Below are positions 1 to 6,604 of a stretch of DNA of 7,284 bases, in pieces. This stretch comes from Saprospiraceae bacterium. GTDB lineage: Bacteria; Bacteroidota; Bacteroidia; Chitinophagales; Saprospiraceae. Numbering within the stretch: the first letter of the stretch is position 1; each line of letters begins with the position of its first letter. A program made the translations under genes and the position numbers. The notes below the pieces were generated by a model. The model did not search any database. It saw only the letters and a program-made list of their open reading frames with translations, and was not told the origin of the DNA. The stretch covers positions 1 through 7,284 of the forward strand of contig SCUG01000002.1 in assembly GCA_004297645.1 (NCBI GenBank). Direction: 5' to 3'.

Positions 1-2
1 GT

Positions 3-512
3 TCGCCGCTCGAAATTGATTCCGTGGCAAGTGGATTCTTATGGGGAAAGGACAGGCAAATGCAATATATAGTCAATGGCAGCAATGGCGGGCTTCTAAA
101 CCCTCCAGGGATGTTCGTTGAAGGGGTTGGAACAAACTACGGGCCTTTTACCACCGGTGTTCCGATACCGATATTTGGTGCCCACCTTAAATTGGTTGAT
201 TATTGTATCGGCACGGACGAAGAATGCGGGTTCGGGATTGCCAATAGTACCATTGAAGCCTCTGAAATACAAATAACGGTATTCCCCAACCCCGCAAATG
301 ACCTGCTTCGCCTTGAATTCCCACCTTCTAATATGGGGAAAACATTGATGTCCATCAGCGACATGGGGGGCAAAATTGTTGCGGAAAATATATTTCAGGT
401 GCAGGGTTCAGGGTTTGAAGAAGTCAATATCTGGCATTTGCCGAAAGGCACCTATATCCTTAGATTAACAAACACGGAAACAGATTTCAAAACCATTTTT
501 TCAAAAATGTGA
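3..512 (+). CDS. C-terminal part of a T9SS-sorted secreted protein (5' partial)
   Basis: The frame is open from the left edge (first full codon at base 3) to TGA at 510-512, giving 169 visible residues; the true start lies outside the window. A GTG at 24 is in frame, but nothing marks it as a start. The last 79 codons (from about 273) form a T9SS type A sorting domain: a VFPNPAND entry motif, a middle strand with SDMGGKIV, then LPKGTYILRL and a final strand ending IFSKM. Proteins with this domain pass the Sec system, cross the outer membrane through the T9SS, and usually lose the domain on release or on anchoring to A-LPS. The roughly 90 residues before it include a Cys pair region (YCIGTDEEC) and many Gly, Pro and aromatic residues, as in an extracellular beta-rich domain, but I do not recognise a family. 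The sorting domain is secure; the function of the rest is unknown. Confidence 0.85.
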   Translation, partial: SPLEIDSVASGFLWGKDRQMQYIVNGSNGGLLNPPGMFVEGVGTNYGPFTTGVPIPIFGAHLKLVDYCIGTDEECGFGIANSTIEASEIQITVFPNPANDLLRLEFPPSNMGKTLMSISDMGGKIVAENIFQVQGSGFEEVNIWHLPKGTYILRLTNTETDFKTIFSKM

Positions 513-537
513 CCTCTAACTGACCACGATTACCTGT

Positions 538-562
538 TGCCGTTCCGTCTGTCGCAACGGCA
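538..562 (+). terminator. Small hairpin after the first gene, possible terminator
   Basis: TGCCGTT (538-544) pairs with AACGGCA (556-562) around an 11-base loop, 25 bases after the TGA of the first gene. An alternative stem, GTTGC (536-540) with GCAAC (554-558), uses overlapping bases. No T-run follows, so a classical intrinsic terminator is not shown. It may only mark or protect the 3' end of the upstream mRNA. Confidence 0.3.
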
Positions 563-668
563 CTAACGCCTACCCTGCAAAGCACTATTTCATTGGTTGC
601 AAACCTTATCCATTAACCTGGCAATTCCAAGGGGTGTACTTTTTTCCCCTATACCGGACGGAATGGTA

Positions 669-676
669 TATCTTTG
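669..676 (+). promoter_or_regulatory. Bacteroidota -7 promoter box for the S8 protease gene
   Basis: TATCTTTG matches the TAnnTTTG -7 consensus of Bacteroidota primary sigma factor promoters exactly. It lies 28 bases before the ATG at 705, giving a short leader. A good TTG -33 element is not seen at the usual distance; only a T-run (640-645) sits there. The box also argues against the in-frame ATG at 663 and TTG at 597, which lie upstream of it. Confidence 0.5.
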
Positions 677-704
677 GCCATTGGCCACAATAATCAAAAA
701 CATC

Positions 705-1106
705 ATGAACGCACGCATCCCCCGTTTCCTGGCAATGGTAATTGCCATAACGTTCAGCACAACCCTTTTTTCACAAGACCTTATCCTGAACAACCGGACA
801 ATCGTCAAGACAGGTGAGGGTTACACTACCACGGATGGCGGCACCACTTTCAAGGTGCTTGGCAATGAAGTCGTTGTCAAATATGCCAATGCCACAAGCG
901 ACCTTGAAAAAGCCTCCCTCGAAAACACCCTGGGTCTGACCAAACTCAGGGAGGCTTCCACAGGCTTCACTGACTACCGCCTGGGCGAAGGTTCGGACTT
1001 TTTTTCAATCTTGCAGGCACTGGAATCCTCCCCATTGGTGGCAACTGTGGAAGTTGCCATGGAAGGTCTCTACGTCCTTGACCCGAACGACCCATTGTTC
1101 CCATAG
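705..1106 (+). CDS. Signal peptide and propeptide of an S8 subtilisin-like protease, ended by an in-frame amber codon
   Basis: ATG 705 was chosen because it opens directly into a signal peptide: MNARIPR, then a hydrophobic stretch (residues 8-22) and LFS|Q at 23/24. It also follows an A-rich leader and a perfect -7 box. Residues 24-133 look like a subtilase inhibitor/chaperone propeptide: a strand (VVVKYA), a helical stretch rich in Leu and Glu, then VATVEVAMEG and DPNDPLFP. That last motif normally runs straight into QW and the catalytic domain. Here TAG at 1104-1106 (codon 134) stops it, and the same frame continues without a gap into the catalytic domain. The next codons read QWYLQQAND, so the residue lost is most simply Gln (CAG to TAG, one transition). 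If translated as is, the product is a secreted propeptide only, which in this family can fold or inhibit the mature enzyme. Sequencing error, recent pseudogenisation or readthrough are all possible. Confidence 0.75.
   Translation: MNARIPRFLAMVIAITFSTTLFSQDLILNNRTIVKTGEGYTTTDGGTTFKVLGNEVVVKYANATSDLEKASLENTLGLTKLREASTGFTDYRLGEGSDFFSILQALESSPLVATVEVAMEGLYVLDPNDPLFP
1104..1106 (+). other. In-frame amber codon splitting the S8 protease gene
   Basis: TAG lies in the same frame as both the propeptide (705-1103) and the catalytic domain (1107-4205), with no other stop between 705 and 4206. Flanking codons encode DPNDPLFP and QWYLQQANDADIDAPEA, which together match the usual junction of Bacteroidota S8 proteases (N-D-P-L-F-x-x-Q-W). 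TAG also appears as an ordinary stop at 6262-6264, so a general reassignment of TAG is not suggested. Confidence 0.9.
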
Positions 1107-1169
1107 CAATGGTACCTCCAACAGGCCAACGATGCAGACATTGATGCCCCTGAAGCATTTGACATCACC

Positions 1170-4100
1170 ATGGGCTCCAACAGGGTGGTTGTTGCCATCC
1201 TGGATTCCGGCACTGACTGGACGCACGAAGACATTGGGATGGGCCCCGATGCTTACCAAAATGTTTTCCTGAACCCAGGGGAAGATGCCTGGGCAGACCC
1301 GAACGACCCTGCCTCTGGCAACGGGATAGACGACGACGGCAACGGTTTGGTGGATGATTGGAAAGGCTGGGACTTTGTCAACAACAACAACGACTCAAGG
1401 GGGCCATTTTTTCACGGTACGCACGTTGCGGGGATTGTATCTGCCAAATCCAACAACAATTTGGGGATGGCGAGTGTCGCTGGCGGAAACAACAGTCCCG
1501 GTGCCCAGTTGCTTTTGGTCGGGGTCGGGGACAACGCCCCTTCAGGGAATATTCTCGATGATGCCATTTTGTACGCTGCCAATACAGGGGCCAGCATTAT
1601 CCAACTAAGCTTAACAGTAGGCCAGACTGCCGATATCGATGCTGCCATAGCTGCGGCCAATGCGCAAGGGGTTTTGATTGTCTGTGCTGCCGGAAACTCG
1701 AACGGCCCGGTAGGATATCCGGCAAGGAATCCAGCAGTAGTTGCCGTAGGCGGCACCAACCAAAATGACGGCAAAGCTGGTTTTGCATCTTTTGGCGTTG
1801 ACCTTGACATCTCAGCACCTGCAGTTGACATCTTGAGCACCCAACCCGGTGATGCTTACAATACCTCAAGCGGGACTTCTTTCGCTGCACCACAGGTAAG
1901 TGCCGCAGCAGCCCTCTTACTCTCCCGCAACCCTTGCCTGAGCAATGACCAGATAAAACAAATATTCCAGTTCTCTGCCGACAAGGTCGGCGGGTTCGAC
2001 TACAACTGGAACGCCAATATGCCAGGGCATTCCCTGGAACTCGGCTACGGGAGGTTGAACCTAAGAGCCGCACTTTCTGACCAGACGGTACTGGACGTCC
2101 ACATCAACCAAAATACAACCTTCAATACTGATATGATGATAAGCGGGAACATATACGTGCATACAGGAACTCAGCTCACAATAACCTCAACCATCCAATT
2201 CGGAAAGGACAAGGGAATCATAGTCGAAAGGGGAGCAAAACTGCACGTCAACGGAGGCACCCTCACCAAGTGCCCCGATGGTGAGGACTGGATGGGCATA
2301 CGAGTAGAAGGGAATGCTTCCCTGCCCCAGCCGGATGCCTTTTCCATGCCCGCTGCCGATGAGGCCGGCGTGGTGCTCATCAACAACCTGGCGCATGTCG
2401 AATGGGCAAGGAACGCCATATCAACCACCCGCTACAACCAGGGCTGGAACTCGGCCTACTGGGGTGGAATGGTGCACTGCGAAAACGCCACATTCCTTTC
2501 CAACCGCAGGGTGGCCGAGTTCATGAAGTACGACAAACCCAACCAGAGCAAGTTTATCAATTGCACAATCTCAAACGGCGGCACGGGCGTAACGATTTGG
2601 GATACGGATGGTATTAATTTCGACCATTGCACCTTCAGTAATCTTGATAATTCTGGTGTTTTGGTATGGGACGCTGGAGCGAATATCAGGAATGGCTGCA
2701 CTTTCACCGGGAATAAATGGGGAGTCCAATCCAATGCTACCTCGACGGTATCGAGCGGCTCTTTCCTGAGAATAGAAAAATTAGGAGGAGCATCCAACAC
2801 CTTTCATGACAATGACTGGATGGATATTGAATTGCGGGCAAGCAGTTTGAGCAAAAATGTCCGAATTTTCAACAACACGTTCTCAGATACCTACGATTAT
2901 GGAATCTGGCTGGACGGCAGGAATTCCGCAAACATCCGCTTTAACACGTTTATCAATAAGGATTGGGCAATCACCGGGCAGAACATTGGATTTGGAAACA
3001 CAACGATTTATTGCAACGACCTCAGCCAGAACGTTGAATTGGGGATTCTACTCGAGAATGACAATCAGCGCACCAAATTTCTAAAGAACAGCTTTGAAAC
3101 AAACTGGCTCGATTTCGTGCTGTATGGCGACGAAGCTCCCGGTTCTGCTCACCCTGATCAGGAAGCCACTTCGACCACGCCTGCCGGAAATTGTTTCTCA
3201 TTGGCACATCACGAGCATATAGTGACTCTCGCTCCGACCGTTTCGTTCAACTACCATATCCTTTCAAGCGACCCGCCTCTTTGCCAGGTTCCTCAACCGA
3301 GCAATTTTGGAACGAACCTTTATAATAAAGTATTTGATGCCAACCCAGGGGCGCAAGATTGTGGTTTGGATTTGGATGGCGACCCGGAAGCCGAAGGTCC
3401 CTATGTTTATAACGACTACTACACCGTAAAGCAGCAATACCTCGCACTGAAAGCGCAGTTGGATGCCAACCCTAACAATATCCAACTTTTGGGGGAGACA
3501 CTGCGGAAGGAAGAGGAAAAAGAAGGCATCATTGCATGGTTCATTCGTGATGCCATTGCCTTCGGAATCATGGCAACTGCTCAAACCATTCTGAATGAAG
3601 AAGGCACGACAGAAAGCAAGCGTTTACTTTACGGATTGAAAGTTCAGATGAACGACTATGCCGGAGCACAGGCGGTGCTGTCGACGCTGCCAAATATTTC
3701 GCAGGACGAACAATGGTTCAGGTCAGTGCAGGTAATCAACCTTGAAAGGTTGCAGAGCACCGGGGCTTTCACGCTCTCGGGGGCACAGGACAGCCTGCTG
3801 CACGTAGTGGCGAACAGTAAGTCGCCCGAAAGGAGCTACGCCAGGGCGTTGCTTTCATTCCTGAAGGAGGAACAGTTCTATCCGGACATCGAGTTGCCTT
3901 TGGGCGAACGCCAAGGCTCTGGTCGCCCGCAAGTTCACACTAACCAGAGCATTAGCTTAGATGAAAAGGTCAGCGTTCGACCAAACCCGTCCAACGGCGA
4001 GGTTGAGGTGGTGTTTGATTCCGATGAAATCAAGGGGGGTGTTATCACCATCCATTCGCCAAATGGCGAAATGCTAAGAAAATATGAGCTACCCGAAAGC

Positions 4101-4208
4101 AACCGTCACGTGTTGCAACTGGCGGACATGCCGAACGGCATCTATTTCTTGCAGGTTTCCAATAACAACAAAATAGTCGGACGAACCAAACTGGTGATTT
4201 CCAAATAA
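1170..4208 (+). CDS. S8 subtilisin-like serine protease with beta-helix, helical region and T9SS sorting domain (lacks its own signal peptide)
   Basis: This is the main body of the split protease. Numbering is for the joined 705-4208 frame (1167 codons); subtract 155 for this fragment. The catalytic triad is complete: Asp167 in AILDSGTD, His237 in HGTHVAG, Ser392 in GTSFAAP, with oxyanion Asn331 in AAGNSNGP. A GNGIDDDGNGLVDD loop (205-218) resembles the Ca-binding insert common in these enzymes. Residues about 482-810 form a right-handed parallel beta-helix with repeating N-x-T-F / G-V/I-x-V/L/I rungs. Residues about 903-1070 are helical, TPR-like. Residues 1089-1167 are a T9SS type A sorting domain (VRPNPSNGE, then MPNGIYFLQV, ending VISK). 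ATG 1170 is the first Met after the amber codon, but it has no visible ribosome site and lies inside the catalytic core, only 11 codons before Asp167. Starting there would drop the signal peptide, so an active secreted enzyme needs the upstream part. The beta-helix may bind polysaccharide or another surface ligand (inference). Confidence 0.85.
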   Translation: MGSNRVVVAILDSGTDWTHEDIGMGPDAYQNVFLNPGEDAWADPNDPASGNGIDDDGNGLVDDWKGWDFVNNNNDSRGPFFHGTHVAGIVSAKSNNNLGMASVAGGNNSPGAQLLLVGVGDNAPSGNILDDAILYAANTGASIIQLSLTVGQTADIDAAIAAANAQGVLIVCAAGNSNGPVGYPARNPAVVAVGGTNQNDGKAGFASFGVDLDISAPAVDILSTQPGDAYNTSSGTSFAAPQVSAAAALLLSRNPCLSNDQIKQIFQFSADKVGGFDYNWNANMPGHSLELGYGRLNLRAALSDQTVLDVHINQNTTFNTDMMISGNIYVHTGTQLTITSTIQFGKDKGIIVERGAKLHVNGGTLTKCPDGEDWMGIRVEGNASLPQPDAFSMPAADEAGVVLINNLAHVEWARNAISTTRYNQGWNSAYWGGMVHCENATFLSNRRVAEFMKYDKPNQSKFINCTISNGGTGVTIWDTDGINFDHCTFSNLDNSGVLVWDAGANIRNGCTFTGNKWGVQSNATSTVSSGSFLRIEKLGGASNTFHDNDWMDIELRASSLSKNVRIFNNTFSDTYDYGIWLDGRNSANIRFNTFINKDWAITGQNIGFGNTTIYCNDLSQNVELGILLENDNQRTKFLKNSFETNWLDFVLYGDEAPGSAHPDQEATSTTPAGNCFSLAHHEHIVTLAPTVSFNYHILSSDPPLCQVPQPSNFGTNLYNKVFDANPGAQDCGLDLDGDPEAEGPYVYNDYYTVKQQYLALKAQLDANPNNIQLLGETLRKEEEKEGIIAWFIRDAIAFGIMATAQTILNEEGTTESKRLLYGLKVQMNDYAGAQAVLSTLPNISQDEQWFRSVQVINLERLQSTGAFTLSGAQDSLLHVVANSKSPERSYARALLSFLKEEQFYPDIELPLGERQGSGRPQVHTNQSISLDEKVSVRPNPSNGEVEVVFDSDEIKGGVITIHSPNGEMLRKYELPESNRHVLQLADMPNGIYFLQVSNNNKIVGRTKLVISK

Positions 4209-4220
4209 TTGCCCGACGGG

Positions 4221-4277
4221 TTCAAAAGCCAAAGCTCCTGGTCAATATTTGTAGTGCCGGGGGCTTTGGCTTTTGAA
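4221..4277 (+). terminator. Long stem-loop between the protease and propeller genes
   Basis: TTCAAAAGCCAAAGC (4221-4235) is the exact reverse complement of GCTTTGGCTTTTGAA (4263-4277). In RNA the stem continues inward to about 22 pairs (4221-4242 with 4256-4277), counting three G-U pairs, around a 13-base loop. It begins 12 bases after the TAA of the protease gene and ends 15 bases before the ATG of the next gene. No T-run follows on either strand, so it fits a 3'-end stabiliser, a factor-aided terminator or an attenuator rather than a textbook intrinsic terminator. The loop holds AATATTTG (4244-4251), one base off the -7 consensus, without a fitting -33 box. Confidence 0.65.
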
Positions 4278-4292
4278 TAAAATGCCATTGAG

Positions 4293-5837
4293 ATGAAAAG
4301 AATCCTGCTTATAGCCTTGTTCCTGAAATGGGTTGCAATTCTTGCTGCCCAATCCACCTATTCAAAATCCATCGACTTGGAAGGCGATGCAAACAATGGC
4401 TTTTCAATAAAAGTAGTGGATGACGGGTACATCCTATTGGCTGGCTCCGCTGATATTTCATCCTCTGCTGAATACACTTCCATCGTTCATACCAATTTTG
4501 TGGGTGAAGTTATTTGGCAAAAGCATTATAAGAACGAACCCTGGAGAATAGTGCCGCCTCCCATTAGTAATGCAGGTATTGTTCTAATGGAAAATGATAG
4601 CATTTACATAAGCGGAAACATTGAGAAAAACGGAAATCCGTTCGATGTCTTTTTGATGAAGTCTGATGCTGACGGAGACAGTGTTTGGGTACGCACTTAT
4701 GGTGGGGCATTTGATGATAGCAATCTTAAGGTGATATATCACACGGATAGCACCCTGCTGTTCTTGAATAGTTTGAGGTTGAGCAATAGTGTGAATGACT
4801 TCATCATTTGGCTCATGGAGACAGATTTGGAAGGCAATGTGCTATGGGAAAAGACTTTTGATGGTGGATATGCTGTCACCAGCCCACGAGACATTCTTTT
4901 GTTAGAAAGTGGTGATTTTCTGGTTAGTTATACTACCTGTGAGTTTTCAGGTCTTTGCAACCCTGACAATCCCCAATCAGTGGCAATAACCAGATTTGAC
5001 AAGTATGGAGAAGAAATTTGGACGAAAGAGGTTGCCTATTTTGAAGATAGCTACATAGCTTCTCCCGTAGTGGAAGTGTTAGATAATGGCGGAGCACTGG
5101 TTTCCTTTTACCGCATGAACTTCGAGGAAGGATGGGAGTATCCGCCAATTCTTATCTGGATTGATTCATTGGGCAACGTGGTCAACCAGTACGATTTTTC
5201 GCCCGATACGGAGCGGTATATCAGAGACCTGCACAAGACCTCATCCGGTACTATTATCGGAGTCGGCTATGCCGATATGCTGGAATTGGGACTTGGCGGT
5301 TGGGTATTTGCCATGAGCCAGGAGGGGGAATTGCTTTGGAGCAGAGACATAAATGATTTGCGATACTCCGAGAAATGGGGAAGATTCAATGCAGTCCAGG
5401 AATCCGAAAACGGAGGGTTGATTATTACAGGATTCATTATAGATACAATTGATAATGTCCCGTCTTCATTTAATCAAAACATTTGGCTGGTCAAACTCGA
5501 CAGCACAGGTTGCCTTGAACCCGATTGTGGGGAAGTGCAGGTAATATCAAGCAGCATCGAGTCAGAAAAAACAACGGAATCTAAGCCATTCAGGATTTAC
5601 CCCAACCCTGTGAGTGGAAAGAACTGTCTGTTGGAAAGAAATCCTGCATTTGCATCCAACCAAAAACTGGATATTGAAATTACGGACAGTCTTGGGCGGA
5701 TTATCTGGCAAAAACGAGCTACTTCCGACCCTGCCGTTCAACTCGAAACTTCCCAATTCAAGCATGGCATTTACCTTGTTAGGATTGAAGATTCGGAGGG
5801 GAGGATCTTGCAGACAGAAAAATTGGTCATACCATAA
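4293..5837 (+). CDS. Secreted beta-propeller-like protein with T9SS type A sorting domain
   Basis: This 514-aa protein starts at ATG 4293 with a signal peptide (MKRILLIALFLKWVAILAAQ, cleavage near 19/20). The body carries seven regularly spaced turns of the form (D/E)-x-G-(E/N/D)-x-(I/V/L)-W: Gly71, Gly128, Gly181, Gly239, Gly294, Gly345 and a last one at Gly406, spaced 51-61 residues. Strand triplets such as GYILLAGS and GLIITGF lie between them, which points to a seven-bladed propeller (inference). The last turn, KLDSTGCLEPDC (401-412), with a likely disulfide Cys406-Cys412, is a common closing motif in Bacteroidota proteins of this type. Residues 433-514 are the T9SS sorting domain: RIYPNPVSGK, TDSLGRIIWQK, HGIYLVRI, ending KLVIP. 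No catalytic motif is seen; a binding or scaffold role outside the cell is likely. It is followed after 10 bp by a lipoprotein gene, so an operon is likely. Its codons are visibly more AT-rich than the protease gene. Confidence 0.85.
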   Translation: MKRILLIALFLKWVAILAAQSTYSKSIDLEGDANNGFSIKVVDDGYILLAGSADISSSAEYTSIVHTNFVGEVIWQKHYKNEPWRIVPPPISNAGIVLMENDSIYISGNIEKNGNPFDVFLMKSDADGDSVWVRTYGGAFDDSNLKVIYHTDSTLLFLNSLRLSNSVNDFIIWLMETDLEGNVLWEKTFDGGYAVTSPRDILLLESGDFLVSYTTCEFSGLCNPDNPQSVAITRFDKYGEEIWTKEVAYFEDSYIASPVVEVLDNGGALVSFYRMNFEEGWEYPPILIWIDSLGNVVNQYDFSPDTERYIRDLHKTSSGTIIGVGYADMLELGLGGWVFAMSQEGELLWSRDINDLRYSEKWGRFNAVQESENGGLIITGFIIDTIDNVPSSFNQNIWLVKLDSTGCLEPDCGEVQVISSSIESEKTTESKPFRIYPNPVSGKNCLLERNPAFASNQKLDIEITDSLGRIIWQKRATSDPAVQLETSQFKHGIYLVRIEDSEGRILQTEKLVIP

Positions 5838-5847
5838 ATCCATTGAC

Positions 5848-6264
5848 ATGAAACAAATAATTATTCCCGTTCTATTATTATTTGCATTGCTTCTTAATTC
5901 CTGTTGCGACAAGGAAGAAAACAACCCCAATCCTTCGATGACAATAAATTGTGCGGCTTTGGAGGATGGCTTGATTTTCGGTAATGAAGATGCCATAGAA
6001 ATGGAAATCAATGAATTGTGCCAAAACTACCCACCTGTTCCAACCACTGATGATGAAATAGGGCACCAAGAAAACCTGGATTCCATTATTTTTGAACTGA
6101 CCAATCAGTGCCAGGGTTTTGTAACAGAGTTGGGATGTTATGCTTGTCTGAATAGTTTTCCTACCCAATCCACTATTATTTTTACTTTGGATTCAGCAGG
6201 TGTTGAAGTAAAGAGGAGTATTCGCCTTCGGACGCCTGAGAATGAATTTATGACTTATCGATAG
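5848..6264 (+). CDS. Small Cys-containing lipoprotein of unknown function
   Basis: This 138-aa protein starts at ATG 5848, 10 bp after the upstream stop. The same frame is open further upstream, but only as a shadow of the preceding gene, and ATG 5848 gives a proper lipoprotein signal: MKQ, a hydrophobic core (residues 4-16), then LNSC with the lipidated Cys at 19. The next residues, CDKEENN, are acidic with a Lys. This resembles the lipoprotein export signal that sends Bacteroidota lipoproteins to the cell surface (known from Capnocytophaga; applied here by inference). The mature part has Cys at 20, 35, 58, 88, 97 and 100, including a C-x-x-C pair in LGCYACLNSF, so disulfides or metal binding are possible. 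I do not recognise a named family. Close spacing to the propeller gene suggests co-expression and perhaps a shared surface complex (inference). It ends with TAG at 6262-6264. Confidence 0.8.
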   Translation: MKQIIIPVLLLFALLLNSCCDKEENNPNPSMTINCAALEDGLIFGNEDAIEMEINELCQNYPPVPTTDDEIGHQENLDSIIFELTNQCQGFVTELGCYACLNSFPTQSTIIFTLDSAGVEVKRSIRLRTPENEFMTYR

Positions 6265-6303
6265 CCCACCCATTGTTTCTCTTCACAATATGTTCATAAA
6301 AAA

Positions 6304-6396
6304 GCCGCTAACACCGCACTCCCGACCATGCCGACCAAGCCCCAACCCGCAAGGCCAGCGCAGGGCGGCACGGGCAGCAGTGCCACAGTTAGCGGC
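6304..6396. repeat. 93-bp GC-rich imperfect palindrome
   Basis: The outer arms are a perfect 9-bp inverted repeat: GCCGCTAAC (6304-6312) and GTTAGCGGC (6388-6396). Inside are three further nested pairs in the right order: GCACT (6316-6320) with AGTGC (6379-6383), CCCG (6321-6324) with CGGG (6371-6374), and TGCCG (6329-6333) with CGGCA (6366-6370). Unequal bulges separate them (3 versus 4 bases, 0 versus 4, 4 versus 0). By hand count 66 of 93 bases are G or C (71%), against about 25% in the 30-odd bases on each side. The form fits a REP/MITE-like palindromic repeat or an integron attC-like recombination site; only one copy is in the window. Confidence 0.65.
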
Positions 6397-6534
6397 AACC
6401 GGAAATAAAATAATAAAATGAATACTGCGCGAACCAAAGATGAAAATACGAACCTTGGGTAAGCACTCCGGCTTTCGGAAAATACCTACCTTAGCCCATG
6501 GGTTTGTAAAGCCAAGTTTGGTTCATTTCGGATA

Positions 6535-6562
6535 TTGTATCAATCCCAACACGAAAGTTTTG
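6535..6562 (+). promoter_or_regulatory. Candidate promoter for the FTP-domain gene
   Basis: TTG (6535-6537), 17 bases, then AAGTTTTG (6555-6562), which is one base off TAnnTTTG. It lies 42 bases before ATG 6605. Spacing and position suit a Bacteroidota promoter, but the -7 box is imperfect and such matches occur by chance in AT-rich DNA. Confidence 0.3.
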
Positions 6563-6604
6563 GGTATTTTCAAACTGGCCTCACAAGGCAAAAACAAAAT
6601 TTTT

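Larger units (their letters stand above)
6265..6604 (+). other. 340-bp non-coding stretch with palindrome and promoter region
   Basis: No gene is supported here. It begins with an AT-rich section containing a weak ATTGT/ACAAT hairpin (6272-6289). The GC-rich palindrome at 6304-6396 follows, then an A-rich section (6401-6420) and about 180 bases leading to the next gene. One frame is open from 6440 into the next gene, but its sequence before 6605 has no signal-like or domain-like features and I treat it as leader. Confidence 0.6.

Noticed and set aside
630..650. AGGGG/CCCCT inverted repeat with a T-run in the loop
   Set aside because: Only 5 pairs with an 11-base loop, and the T-run is in the loop, not after the stem; not a terminator.
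597..704. Upstream extension of the S8 propeptide frame to TTG 597 or ATG 663
   Set aside because: These codons precede the -7 box at 669-676 and would place about 14 or 36 extra residues before a clean signal peptide that begins at ATG 705.
1104..1106. General reassignment of TAG to an amino acid in this organism
   Set aside because: TAG ends the lipoprotein gene at 6262-6264 in a natural position, and no other internal TAG is found in the intact genes.
1080..1309. 14-bp direct repeat GACCCGAACGACCC at 1080-1093 and 1296-1309
   Set aside because: Both copies encode the same D-P-N-D-P peptide in one protein; a coding coincidence is the simpler explanation.
5614..5847. Upstream extension of the lipoprotein frame into the propeller gene
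   Set aside because: It overlaps the sorting domain of the upstream protein in another frame, and the lipoprotein signal begins at ATG 5848.
6272..6289. ATTGT/ACAAT hairpin after the lipoprotein gene
   Set aside because: Five AT-rich pairs and no T-run make it too weak to call a terminator.
6440..6604. Open frame before the FTP-domain gene
   Set aside because: It has no domain or signal character and would bury the clear signal peptide starting at 6605.
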